64,000 nt of DNA from Trema orientale (GCA_002914845.1 JXTC01000357.1:20615-84614), one strand, 5' to 3'; positions 1 through 10,321 are shown, counted from the stretch's first letter. Made by a program: numbers and translations. The notes: generated by a model not told the origin, from the letters alone.

Positions 1-1
1 A

Positions 2-526
2 AAAGTACAGCGGCCTATTTATTATGTAAGCAGAAGATTACTGGATGCCGAAACAAGATACCCAGAGATGGAGAAGCTGGCGTTAGCTCTTGTCATCGCG
101 TCCAGAAAACTTCGACCTTATTTTCATGCTCACTCCATTGAAGTCTTCACGAATTATCCATTGAAGCAGGTCTTACAAAAACCAGAAGCGTCAGAGCGAC
201 TACTCAAGTGGGCTGTCGAGTTGAGCCAATTCGACATTGAATTTCGACCACGTGTTGCGATCAAAGGTCAGGCCCTCACAGATTTTATTGCTGAATTCAC
301 TTATGACGTCAATTTTCCCGACGAGTTAAGACCTACTTTAGACCCATCAAAGTTGTGGAAATTATATGTCGATGGATCTTCAAACGAGAATGGAGCTGGT
401 GCAGGGTTGATGCTGGTTAGTCCCGAAGGCCACAGTATACATTGTGCACTCCGATTTGGATTTCGAGCATCAAATAACGAGGCAGAGTATGAAGCATTAA
501 TCCTTGGACTCAAACTCGCACAATAG
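2..526 (+). pseudogene. Gypsy pol: RNase H tail and second (archaeal-like) RNase H, truncated by a stop
   Basis: The reading frame is open from base 2 (left-truncated by the window) to a TAG at 524-526. Up to about base 300 it matches the tail of a gypsy RT-linked RNase H (KLRPYFHAH, KQVLQKPE, ERLLKWAVELS, IKGQALTDF). From about base 350 a second RNase H begins with YVDGSSNENGAGAG and N-NEAEYEALILGL, the first catalytic Asp and Glu of an archaeal-like RNase H. The same frame resumes directly after the stop and runs into the 614-2071 block, with a second stop (TAA) at 578-580, so the second RNase H is split in the middle. Both stops are one C-to-T change from Gln codons. The domain pair identifies the lineage; the breaks make it a pseudogene. 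Confidence 0.85.
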
Positions 527-613
527 ATGAAGGTCGAAGTGATTGAAACATACAGCGATTCCCAACTTGTAGTCTGCTAAGTAACTGGTGATTACCAAGC
601 AAGAGGAGGAAGG

Positions 614-2071
614 ATGATGGCCTACTTACAGGAAGTGCAACGACTTTTTTCAAAATTTGCGACCTATAACATTCAACTCCTTCCGCGAGCCAAAAATACT
701 CAAGCAGACGCTTTAGCCAAGCTTGCTTCGACGAAGGATGCCGAATTATTGAAAGTTATGCCAGTAGAATTCCTTGCAAAACCAAGCATTGAAGTAGAGC
801 CTCAAGTAACTATGCCGGTTCATCAAAAACCTACATGGATGGATCCCATAATGAAGTACTTGCAAGACGGAGAACTTCCTGAAAATAAAGATGATGTAAA
901 GCGACTCCGGATGAAGGCAGCTCGCTATATTTTGTATGATGACAAACTTTATCGAAGGAGCTTTAGTTCGCCACTGTTGCTGTGCGTTGATGATGAAAAA
1001 GCGTACTATATTATGAAGGAAATTCATGAAGGGATATGTGGGAATCATTCTGGGGGGCAGGCACTTGCAAATAAAGCCCTCAGGCAGGGTTACTTTTGGC
1101 CAACAATGAAGAAGGATGCAATGGAGTTTGCACGTAAATGCAACAAGTGCCAGAGATTCGCCACCATTCCTCGAATGCCTCCAGTTCCCTTAACATCAAT
1201 GACTAGTCCTTGGCCATTTGCGGTTTGGAGAATAGACATCATTGGGACTCTCCCATTAGCGCGAGGAGGACTGAAATATACGGTGGTCGCAGTTGACTAC
1301 TTCACCAAGTGGACGGAAGCAGAAGCTTTAAGTACTATTTCCGCGAAAAAGATGATAGATTTCGTCTATAAATCTATAATCTGTCGTTATGGCATTCCAC
1401 ACACAATAATCTCTGATAACGGGAAACAGTTCGACTGCGATGAGTTTCGCAATTTTTGTGACAACTTAGGAATCAAGAAAAGTTTCTCTGCCGTAGTCCA
1501 TCCACAAGCAAATGGGCAAGTTGAAACTATCAACAAGATCCTCAAGCAAAACCTAAAGACAAAGTTAGAAGAACACAAGGGAGTCTGGCCAGAAGTACTT
1601 CCAGAGGTATTGTGGGCTTATCGCACCACTCAAAGAACTACTACTGGTGAAAGTCCATTCTCCTTAACTTATGGCTACGAAGCTATGATCCCAGTAGAAA
1701 TTGGTGCAAGCTCCTTGCGAAGATCAACTTACGAACAAGATCAGAACAATGTTTTGATGAGAATTGAGCTCGATCTTTTGGAGGAAAGGCGCGAGCAATC
1801 TCAACTACGCATCGCATCATACCAACAGCGCACCGCTCGATATTATAATTCAAAAGTAAAAAATCGGGAATTTAGGCTAGGAGACCTTGTTCTTAGACAA
1901 GTTCTACCTAACACAAAAGAGCATGGTGCTAGTGTTTTTGGTCCCTCTTGGGAAGGACCATATGTTATTGATGCCGTCATTCGATCTGGGACTTACAAGC
2001 TTGCTCGCACTGGGGGACAAAAGATCGATTACGCATGGAATGCCGAGCAACTTCGTCGATATTATCAATAA
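614..2071 (+). pseudogene. Gypsy pol: end of second RNase H plus integrase
   Basis: This is the same frame as the upstream block. The first 40 or so residues (LPRAKNTQADALAKLAS) close the second RNase H. Integrase follows: an HHCC zinc-binding N-terminus around residues 140-180 (HEGICGNHSGG, then CNKCQRF), and a catalytic core with D in WRIDIIGTLP, D in IISDNGKQF and E in ANGQVETINK, the D,D-35-E arrangement. The C-terminal part (FRLGDLVLRQVLPN, GPSWEGPYVI, YAWNAEQLRRYY) is typical of Tat integrases and has no chromodomain. Integrase inserts the element cDNA into host chromatin. The block is open for 485 codons, but the upstream stops cut it off from gag-pol. The 614 start is only the first Met after the break, not a real initiation site. 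Confidence 0.87.
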
Positions 2072-2819
2072 ATCTTTATGTATCTTCACTTTCTGAATAT
2101 TACCAGAATTCTTCAATAACGTTTCTTCGTTTGATCTTCATGGTGATTTGGTGATTTTTTTTTTACGCGTCTATCATAGTTTTATGGCAGTCCTCGCACA
2201 CCATAAAACTCGGGGGGCAGTAGGATTAGATCGTCATCTCCTACTCGCTTCCTAAGGAACTATGCAAAACGTTCATTTAGAGGGGTTGGAATTTTGGATC
2301 GCCGTTCTAAAATTTCTTAAAATCTTAGGATTTTCTCCTCGCTTCATGCCATAGCTTGTCGTATTATGCAATTTCCCTCCCCGAATAGAAAGTAACTAAA
2401 CATAAAGTTCATTGTTCGACGTGATATATTGCTATAAAATCTTTTAACATGGAACTTTTGGAAAATAGTAGAGTTTGCATCACTCAAATTATTATTTTTC
2501 TTAAGCGACCTAACCCATCCTACTACTTAGACCCCGGTTTAAGTTAATTGGATTCGAATCGCAATAGCGTACCGATCAATCACTGTGATTGACTACTTGG
2601 TTAAATTATGCACGATTATATTATTATGCGATGACGTTTGTTCATTTTTGCAGGAAATTAGTTCATCGAATCAATCTTCAAGAAAATCGTCAATCGGGAA
2701 AATAAATCGCATTTATGCGTAAATTGTCGATTGAAAGAAAAATAAATCGCATTTATGAAAATATATATTACAGAAAAATGGGACATGCCCGCAATTGTCA
2801 GAATTACATTTGATTTTAA
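2072..2819. other. Non-coding stretch between pol and the antisense gene
   Basis: No credible coding sequence. It holds a G-rich tract (CTCGGGGGGCAGT, near 2208-2220) resembling the polypurine tract at 6151, possibly a second internal purine-rich priming site of the kind long plant retroelements can carry. It probably also holds the 3' UTR of the antisense gene. A 17-bp sequence occurs twice, 40 bp apart, at 2701-2717 and 2741-2757. Confidence 0.5.
2701..2757. repeat. Short direct repeat, 17 bp, 40-bp period
   Basis: AATAAATCGCATTTATG is present at 2701-2717 and again at 2741-2757. The first copy continues into CGCATTTATGCG, a small palindrome. It lies just downstream of the stop of the antisense gene. 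Confidence 0.7.
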
Positions 2820-4996
2820 CTACTTGCTAGAAGAGCTCGCTCCCACCTCCGCCGTTTTCTCCGCAGCTTCTGCCTCCCTCCAACTGTTGACAAGCTCGAC
2901 GACATCCTCGCCAAGAATAGAGAAATCGAACTCCGGGTGCTCGCAATAAATATTGTAGATGATCGTCGAAGAGACGATGTCGCTGGCTTTCTCTTCGATC
3001 TCCTTGATTTCAGTAGCTCTGAAATCCTCTATTGCCTTGCGACCTGCTTCTTCGGTCGCCTTCTTTAGAGCCTCCGGATGTTCGGTGATCGTCTTCTCGA
3101 GATTCTTGACTTTTTCTTCGAGCTTGCCTATCTCGAGCTTCGCCTTCTCCAGATCCTCTTGCAGCTGTTTTTTCTCTAACTCGAAGGATGTCTTCTCGTC
3201 CTTTCGAGTCTTCTCCAAATTCTCGAGTGCTTGGGCCATCTCTTCTACCTTCTCGCCCTTTATCATGCTCTCAAGAACTGGATCATACATGAGCACGGCA
3301 GCTGCAGCAGTCTGAGATATAAACGTATTTTTAGTGTGAAATAATCATCGAAGAATTCAAAAGAATAACGGAAGAAGCTTACATTGGCGAACATGCGCAT
3401 TGCTGCAGTGAATGCGACCCTGGGAGATCTTCGCTTCATTTTCTCCCACGCTTCTTCAGATGTGAAGCGATCTACAAAGGCCGTACTCATGCCTGCCTTT
3501 TCCGGAAGCTGGCGGAGCTGGTTCAGGACCTCAGTGGCCTTGTCGACCTGGCTCGCGCCTGCTGATGAAGACGGCTCTATAGATGGCTCAGTCTGGTTCA
3601 CAGGTTGAGGAGCTGGAGGAGTGGTCGAACTAGGAGGGATGTCATCGAAGGTTACTTTCCTCTTCTTTGAAGAGTCAACCTTCTCTTTCCCTTTGGATGG
3701 AGGTGTGCCTTCCGGGGTCTTCGACTTTGCGATAGACCCAAGTGTTGATGGGGGAGCTCGCAGACCACTGCCGATGGTCATATCTGCATGAACAAAATCG
3801 ATTAAGGTACGAGATAAATAGTGCGATATGTAAAAGAAATAAAAATTTTTCAAGAGTTACCTTCTTGAGATTGAGATGGTGGGGGAGGTTGAGTTTCGAA
3901 AGATGGAGCCTCTGGTGACGGTGGCTCAATGATGGGAGGAGCAGGTGCTTTTCTTTTCTTGGTCTTGGAGGATGATGCACCTGCCTCTTTTTGCTTCTTC
4001 GTCTTCTTCGAGCTCCTAGGCTTTGACGGACGGTTGGCAGAGTAGGGAAGTGATGCACCCCTAGGAAACAGCCCGCAGTCAACTAGATTTTTGGTCGTCC
4101 CGAGCTTTTTCCAATCGAACTCCTCGACTGGAAGGGCGTTAACCTTGTACACCCTTGAAAGCTGTGCCTCACTGAGACCTGGGCGCTCTTTATTTTCTAC
4201 AAAGACAAAGAAATGCGATCAGATATATATTTAACTTGTTACAAATACAAGAATTTGAGTTACGTTACCTACCAGGGTTTTGAAAAAACCCGTTATCAGC
4301 GTAATCGAAATGGAAAAATGGGTTCTTCCATTTTCCCATGTTGTTGCGAACTCCATGGATGGTCTTAATCGCCTGATTCGACCATTTGCTCGCATAGAAG
4401 AAGCCGAAGTCTGAGGGATTCGACTTCACTTGGTAGAACCAGGCGAATTCTTCAGGAGTAGGGTTACCTAAGCTAAGTTTATGGTATAGTATGTACAAAC
4501 CTACCATGTATCTATAAGTATTGGGGGTTAATTGGTAAGGAACGACGCCGTAATAGTCGACGATAGATTTTATGTATGGATGAAGAGGGAGATGGACGCC
4601 GCACCTGAGCACTGCCTCAGAGAAAGAGGCAGTGCCACGAGGAGGGGTGTGTGGTCGATTGAATTCTGTAGGAATGCGGAGAAGGGTGTTGATGTTGTAG
4701 ATGCGGATTATTTTCTCGAGCTTATTCGTAGAAATGCTCGTCTGGATATTGGTACATGACCAATCTCCCTCCACGTATTGATGACCCTTCGCATATTCGG
4801 GGGCGTCCCTAATATGTTAGGGCCATTGGTCCTGTGGGAGGTCGCCTATGCGTGGACTACTCTGTCTAGTCCCCGTTATCTCTACTTCTGGTCGCTCTAT
4901 ATAATCGTCAAGATTTATAGAGCTAGAGCTCGACTCGGAGAATGACGACTCCCCTGAGAACGCATTCCCCTCCCTAAGCTCTTCGCTACTAGACAT
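2820..4996 (-). pseudogene. Spliced antisense accessory gene of the Tat element (putative gypsy-type transposon domain, coiled coil)
   Basis: Four minus-strand exons join with GT-AG introns: 4273-4996, 3861-4196, 3383-3783 and 2820-3311 (introns of 76, 77 and 71 nt). Exon lengths total 1953 nt, exactly 651 codons, and every junction keeps frame. Exon 1 starts with MSSSEELREGNAFSGE at 4996 and contains a block (GVHLPLHPYIKSIVDYYGV, then FYQVKSNPSDFGFFYASKW) resembling the Pfam 'putative gypsy type transposon' family (PF04195, from memory). Exons 2-3 are Pro/Ser/Lys-rich with basic runs (KKTKKQK, KTKKRK, KKRK) that could be nuclear localisation signals. Exon 4 is a Glu/Lys/Leu coiled coil of about 90 residues ending in EHPEFDFSILGED. 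One TAA at 4817-4819 (codon 60) interrupts it. The function is unknown; it may be a DNA- or Gag-associated TE accessory protein. Confidence 0.78.
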
Positions 4997-5547
4997 CTGA
5001 AAAAAAAAAGAATAAAGGAAAAGTTTTAATTTCCTATGCGAGCATTATCCTACAGGTAAAATTATATATTTATTTGACTAACCTAAAAGTGCGACCTAGA
5101 GATAGGCGTATTATTGTTTTCTTTACAGGTGTCCTCGCTATATGCGAGCAGTGAAACCCTAATTGGGGGCAGCAAACCCTAATGCATAAAAAGTTCGACT
5201 ATATCGTCAATCTTTAAAGAAATTTCAAAGGTTCATCTGGAATGTTCGAGCTAATTCTTCGATAATTCGTCATTCGATCTACAAAATTTCTACAAGATTT
5301 GGGTTCATCATCAATATTCCAGAACCTAATTCCTATGAATTTGTTTATTGATTTGAATAAATTCTGGAATTCGTCTCTACAGTTCTTATTTTCTGGAATT
5401 CGTCTCTACAGTTATTTTCTGGGATTCATCTCTACAGTTTTTAGCTGTTAAGATTCATGCTTTTCTAAGAATCAAAATTGCAGAAACCATGTCGAAAATA
5501 GGAGATATTTAGAAAATTAAACGAAAAGAAAAAGAGGGGAAACTAAC
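4997..5547 (-). other. Probable 5' UTR intron of the antisense gene
   Basis: Read on the minus strand, CAAG|GTTAGT at 5548/5547 fits a plant splice donor. A T-rich tract ending in TTCAG stands directly before the ATG at 4994-4996 and fits an acceptor. The 551 nt between are AT-rich with no credible ORF. Inferred from splice-site resemblance only. Confidence 0.5.
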
Positions 5548-5772
5548 CTTGATTCTTCAGAAAGAGAGGATTCTGGAGTGCTTCTCAAATGTTCTGCTAG
5601 TTCGTCCTGCCGGAGATGAGGAAGAAGTCTTCGTCCTGCCAGATATGAGGAAGAAGGTCTCTGCGACTGACCGCCGGAGAAAATGGTACTGAGAGAGCTC
5701 TGTTTTGTGTCAAAATTCTGAAGAAAATGAGTGTGAAGAGGAAAGACGGGGAAGAAAAAGGGCATTTATATG
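5548..5772 (-). promoter_or_regulatory. Antisense promoter (TATA box) and 5' UTR exon
   Basis: On the minus strand CATATAAAT occurs at 5764-5772, followed about 30 bases later by a CT-rich leader and then the candidate donor at 5547. This is the arrangement of a plant TATA promoter, a leader exon and a leader intron, and it would drive the spliced gene ending at 2820 against the direction of the retroelement. A leader ORF here (MPFFFPVFPLHTHFL) has no recognisable domain and is not called as a gene. Confidence 0.5.
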
Positions 5773-6150
5773 CTTTAATGAATTGATGAGTCATAGCCGT
5801 AGATCAAGAGATTTGTTTCTTAAATCTGATGGCCAAGATTTGCGCGGGACTTAAATTCGGAAGTTAAAACGAATTTAATTTTTGAAATTCGAAACGACAG
5901 GGCTGAAACGACGGCTGATTGCTATCGTCATCATCACATCAGCTCGAGAAACGGAGAGGTCGCCTCGAGCTGTGATAATTTCTCAGGGAAGGGCGACACG
6001 TGGATGTCTGTCAGAAGAAAGTACGCATGATGTCGAGTGATATGATTTGGGATTTGGCACCTTTTCAGATTACGAGGTAATTTCGTCACGTTCTTAAGCT
6101 CGCATTTGTCAGAATAAAAAGCTTCATCTAGCCTGAAGACTAATGAAGCT

Positions 6151-6160
6151 GGGGGGCAAT
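6151..6160 (+). promoter_or_regulatory. Polypurine tract before 3' LTR
   Basis: GGGGGGCAAT directly precedes the TG that opens the 3' LTR. This is the expected site where plus-strand DNA synthesis is primed. Confidence 0.75.
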
Positions 6161-6753
6161 TGTTATGCGATCTTAAATCCATAATTGGTCAAGGCCGAAA
6201 AAGTCAAAAATTAAGCATGACATGGTCGCGTAAGAATTCCCTTAATTAAAATGCGACCACATCCGAATGTGAAAGGTGCGACCAGTATAAAAAAAAGGAA
6301 AAACTGATTTAAGCTTCACCAAAAGGGTAATTGGCGTGGAAAAGGAAACAAGCTTCAGAATAGAGATTGAGTAATCTCCTGTATTTAATTAAGGATATTA
6401 CCCGATTCTATGTATGTCAAATTGTATACCTACTCGTTTATGTAATTGGGAAACTTGAAGCCACCTTCACCTATATAAAGGGGACTCAGTCTCATAATTT
6501 GGGGACACGATATCTGACTACTACTTCACTATACACTCTGTAATTCTCTCTATGCTCTCACCTTGAGGCTTAGAGAAACTCTTGTAATTCTCCAGAAAAT
6601 AGTAAAGAACAGTGGACGTAGGCTCATCTTTTTTGGGGCTGAACCACTATAAAATTCGTGTCTCCTTGATTATTCTGCTTAATCAACCCTTTTCACACAC
6701 AAGCCACATCTCGTAATTTACTATATTCATTGTTGACAAAACCTCCGTCAACA
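6161..6753 (+). repeat. 3' LTR of the Tat-type element (593 bp)
   Basis: Begins TGTTATGCGATC right after the polypurine tract and ends CCGTCAACA, giving TGTT...AACA ends. A TATA box (CTATATAAAG) lies at 6471-6480, with the likely transcript start and R region just after. No second copy is in the window, so the right border rests on the CA end and loss of element-like sequence after it. Confidence 0.8.
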
Positions 6754-7439
6754 GAATCCATTGTCGCATTGTAGTTCAAATTAGTTGTAGTGCTTTCCAA
6801 TATAATTAAAGTCATTTTCACTTACTTTCGCTAAGTGGTCCAACAATTGTAATTTCTTTAAGATTTGGAGTTTTTTTTTTTTTTTCCTAACTTGTAATTG
6901 GTAGAACTCTGTTGTAATTTGGATATAGCAATATAGAAAATTTGTTTTGAAGTAAAAAAATCTGTTGCGAAAATTTGGTAGTAATTATGATAATTTGCAT
7001 TCATTCCCTTTAAATTTCTTAACAATGGATATGTTAACAATGGATGCGTTGAAATTTTAGCTTCAGAAGTAATTTGAAAAAGGAGAAACATTGATCAAGT
7101 GGCTTTAAATCTGTTAACATTAATGGATTCATTGAAAGTTTAGCTTCAGAAGGAATTTGATATAGGAGAAACATTTGATTTTGTGGCCTTAAGCTATTTG
7201 ATAAAAGGAGAAACACTGAACGTGCCTGTACTCAAACTAGTATTAATAACAACAAAGTAAATAAAATTTGGGCGTTCTTCTATCTATCATGGAGAAGAAG
7301 CGGTCGGGACGACATTACTATACGTAATAAGAAATGTCACAACAATATAATACGTAAGATACAAACACCCTGCGCTTTTAGCACTTGCAAACTTGGAGAA
7401 TTTGCAGAACAAGGCACGAAATCTTGACTAGCATAGTTC
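6754..7439. other. Intergenic DNA with degenerate tandem repeat
   Basis: No gene is visible. At about 7020-7220 a unit of roughly 85-95 bp repeats about 2.3 times. Each unit holds TTAACA, then TTTAGCTTCAGAAG, AATTTGA and GGAGAAACA. The rest is AT-rich 3' flank of DUF247 gene 1, including its likely 3' UTR. Confidence 0.6.
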
Positions 7440-9038
7440 TCATTTTTTAGGATGAATAGCATACCAGGTCTGAATGGCAGTTAATAAAAGAGCTGTTATA
7501 GCTGCAAAAAGAGCCAACATAGTCCAAGGGCTTCTAAAATGATCATGGTAGACTTGAGCCATCCAAATGGAGGACCTTCTCTCATAACATCTTTGTATTT
7601 TATTTTTGACCTCCAAATAAGCATCATGGTCAGGCACCAAGTTAGATCCTATCTTATTAAATAGCTCAGCTACTTCTGCATCACTGCTGAGACGATTTCG
7701 GAGTATGTGAGCTAACCTTAGGTCTTTAACATCTTCTTCAGTGTCAATAAGTGAATCTAAGAAGCTTAAGTAAGAAGTGATACCAAAGTTTGCCCCACGA
7801 TTGTCAGGACACATCTCGAAGGCAACAAGATTCCACCACTTACACGCCGTTGAGTCGTCCACAATTAATGGGGGAAGTTTAAGTTGACCTGTTGTGAAAA
7901 ATCCGGTAGTGAAAGTTATAGCTTTCAAGCTGTGAGAATTACTAAGCTTAAATTTTATACCGGCTGCTTTAAGGTCCTGGACATTGCGAAAAGATCGTCT
8001 AGACATCGAAAAATGAGCAACACGTAGGAGATGTTTCATTTGACCATAACCAAAAGACTGTCCATAATCGTAGAGAAAAAAGTAAACAACACGTAGGAGA
8101 GGATTTTTTGGCTGAAGAGAGTCACGTAGGAATGAGTTCAATGAGTATTGATAAGATAAATTACTTCGTTGAGAGTTGTTCTCATCTTTATCAGCACTGT
8201 TCTCATCTTTATCAGCACCACCAACATCATCACTGTTTAGAAGCTGTGATCGGAGAAGGTCAAGCAGGTGAATTGGTTCATTTTGAAGAAACAGGGGAGC
8301 ATAGCCATCTTCTAATCGAAAGATGTTTGATAAGAATTTCGGCAGATAATAGTTCGCCGGTGCCATGACATTCATAAGAACAAAGTTTTGTATGCAAGTC
8401 ATCAGTTCATCTTTCTTGTCGCTCAAGTCCATCAACAATTTAAGTACTCGAAATGGAATTTGATTCTCCAGCAAAAACAAATCTTGTTGAATCAAAGTTG
8501 CTTGAGTACCGTTAATACTAATCTCAATCTCTTTCAGCTCATCCTTAAGAAAACTATGTATGAACTCCAGTACGGTACACCCATCCAAGAACAACATTCT
8601 GGCTAAGTCCCCATCATTATAGGTCTTGATCTCATTCTCATCGAAGCAGTCCTTCAATTCCTTGGTGTTCTTCTTGATTTCCTGCAGTAACAATTCCCCT
8701 GTTTTCCTGCTACCTCTGACGAACTTCGCTGTCAATTTAGTCTTGAGTTTATATTCGGGCAAGCTCTTGCAATTGTTATGATGAAGTGGACCAATAGTTA
8801 TCACCCTTGGCTTGTAATACTCTTCACAATTTCCTCGTCGCAGCATGATAGCCGGAACCCTTTGTATCTTCGTTCGCTGATTCAAATAGATGGCACCTCG
8901 AGAATTATTATTCTCTTCCATCTTCAATTCGTTTAGCAGGTCCCTATCTTCTTTGCTTAGCCAGTCAGCGTTAACGTCTTCAGATGTGAGAACCGTATTT
9001 TGGTCGTGGCTAGTAGTTTCGTGAACACTCTCCGCCAT
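7440..9038 (-). CDS. DUF247 (UPF0481) family protein, copy 1
   Basis: A single open frame of 532 aa ends in TGA at 7440. I start it at ATG 9038 (MAESVHETTS) because copies 2 and 3 also start with a Met-Ala-acidic leader; the frame stays open to 9122. DUF247 blocks in order: KIQRVPAIMLR and EYYKPRVITIGPLHH (N-terminal), LARMLFLDGCTVLEFI, QQDLFLLENQIPFRVL, LLDLLRSQLL, a variable linker, RSFRNVQDLKAAGIK, LPPLIVDDSTACKWWNLVA, and YLSFLDSLI with DVKDLR. A single C-terminal membrane helix (WTMLALFAAITALLLTAIQ) is followed by a short basic tail, as usual for the family. The linker is longer than in the other copies and holds a 21-bp tandem duplication. The family's biochemical role is unknown; some grass members are self-incompatibility determinants. 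Appears intact. Confidence 0.92.
   Translation of the reverse strand: MAESVHETTSHDQNTVLTSEDVNADWLSKEDRDLLNELKMEENNNSRGAIYLNQRTKIQRVPAIMLRRGNCEEYYKPRVITIGPLHHNNCKSLPEYKLKTKLTAKFVRGSRKTGELLLQEIKKNTKELKDCFDENEIKTYNDGDLARMLFLDGCTVLEFIHSFLKDELKEIEISINGTQATLIQQDLFLLENQIPFRVLKLLMDLSDKKDELMTCIQNFVLMNVMAPANYYLPKFLSNIFRLEDGYAPLFLQNEPIHLLDLLRSQLLNSDDVGGADKDENSADKDENNSQRSNLSYQYSLNSFLRDSLQPKNPLLRVVYFFLYDYGQSFGYGQMKHLLRVAHFSMSRRSFRNVQDLKAAGIKFKLSNSHSLKAITFTTGFFTTGQLKLPPLIVDDSTACKWWNLVAFEMCPDNRGANFGITSYLSFLDSLIDTEEDVKDLRLAHILRNRLSSDAEVAELFNKIGSNLVPDHDAYLEVKNKIQRCYERRSSIWMAQVYHDHFRSPWTMLALFAAITALLLTAIQTWYAIHPKK
8177..8218 (-). repeat. In-frame 21-bp tandem duplication in DUF247 linker
   Basis: The 21-base unit at 8177-8197 is repeated exactly at 8198-8218. 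It encodes two successive ADKDEN(S/N) blocks in the acidic linker of DUF247 copy 1. Confidence 0.85.
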
Positions 9039-10319
9039 GGTTTCAATCTCTGGCATCCTCCCCTTCTGCCTGAACAAAGGCCGAATTATGTCATATATGT
9101 TATCATTACTTGCAGTCTTCAAATTTAGGATGTTTCCGCCAAATCATATTGCAAGTATCCAAAAAAATCATGTAATTTTCTTCTCTTTTCAATTTTAAAC
9201 GGCTGAGATGAATTTGTTTTTTCAAGCGCATTAATTGAAAAAAACAAATAAACCAAAAGCAAAATTTTTAGTCACAATCAAAAACACGACTGTTGGCCTA
9301 GCGAGAATATTTTCTCTTTTTGTCTTTTCTTGGCTTTTCACATTAACCATCATAATTGTTTACGGAATTTTTTTTTTTTTTTTTTTTGAAAGTACCAGTT
9401 TACGGAATTTAATCACCCAGAAATAACTGAGAAACATGTAGTATGGTTTTTTTGTTATCCTTAAGTCTGCTTGGTCTTCGACAAAAGCTAATTACATGAG
9501 AAAGTAGATTTGTTATTAAAAAATAAATAAATAAACAAAAAAGCTTTTCCTTGCTGATACAAATGCAAAGACACAAAAGTGTTCCACAATAAAACCAAGA
9601 AATCTAACTTGACAGTAGTTCTTATTTCAAAGACAAAAATTATAAAAGACTTAGAGGAAATAAAAAATGTAAGAAAAAATGGATTTGAGGAGCGATACTT
9701 CACCGTAGTCAACGAGTCAACTAGTGTGGTCACCACAGTAGACCAAATGAGCTAAGCTTGTGTTCAAGTCCTCGATTCCCATGAGCAGCTCCGTTTGCTT
9801 CGTCCCCGAAAGAGTGGTGGTTGATCATATATACTAGATAAGCAATAGGATTATAGGAGGTAGGAGACTTTCAAAGACTGCGTCTCTCACAGCTTTCTAT
9901 AATGTTTCCAGAGTTCTTTCTTTAGTTCCTCGCTTTTCCCCCTTTTTTGCTTTACATATTCATTTCTTTTTTTTTATTAAAAAATTAAAAATAAAATTAC
10001 ACTAACACCACATCTAGTGGCGGGGGCAAGAGAGCTTAGGGGCTGACTGCCTGCCACTAAGATATTTTTCCTTCTTGTAATTATAGGGGTGGCTATTGTA
10101 AGGGCCTACAATTTTAGCCTAAGTCATAGGGCTCATATTCTAGGCCTTTCGATTTAATCGGATGGTGAAGAAAAAACCACATTTGAAAGTAAATGCAATC
10201 TCCCACACACAATTATTACTTATCTAGCTTTTTTTTTTTCTTCTTCCTTTTGATCGAATATTTATCAAGCTTTTCGAATTGGATAAACTGCAAATATATA
10301 TATATATATATATTATGAG
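9039..10319. other. Intergenic, AT-rich upstream region of DUF247 gene 1
   Basis: No coding sequence that I can support. A stretch resembling a splice acceptor (TTCAGGCAG on the minus strand) just upstream of the gene 1 ATG suggests a 5' UTR intron. Poly-T runs occur near 9368-9387, and an (AT)n microsatellite at 10293-10313 abuts the foldback element. Confidence 0.45.
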
Positions 10320-10321
10320 GC

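Larger units (their letters stand above)
1..6753 (+). mobile_element. Ty3/gypsy LTR retrotransposon, Tat-type (5' part outside window)
   Basis: The + strand reads, in order, the end of the RT-linked RNase H, a second RNase H-like domain, integrase, a long non-pol region holding an antisense gene, a purine-rich tract and a 3' LTR (6161-6753). A second RNase H after the normal one, plus an extra ORF between integrase and the 3' LTR, is the layout I associate with the Tat/Ogre/Retand lineage of plant Ty3/gypsy elements (family knowledge, not searched). Gag, protease, RT and the 5' LTR would lie left of the window, so insertion age and target duplication cannot be read. Pol has two in-frame stops and the accessory gene one, so this copy is not autonomous. 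Confidence 0.88.

Noticed and set aside
2959..3608. Plus-strand ORFs opposite the antisense accessory gene
   Set aside because: They are shadows of the minus-strand exons; Ser/Phe-rich with no domain.
5517..5794. ORFs beginning MPFFFPVF and MTHQFIKA
   Set aside because: They lie over the predicted promoter and leader exon, are low-complexity, and are better explained as UTR.
8108..8606. Plus-strand ORFs within DUF247 copy 1
   Set aside because: Opposite-strand shadows of the conserved DUF247 frame.
9740..9820. tRNA-like stretch (GTGTTCAAGTCCTCGATTCCC)
   Set aside because: The T-arm-like words do not fold into a cloverleaf and no acceptor stem is found.
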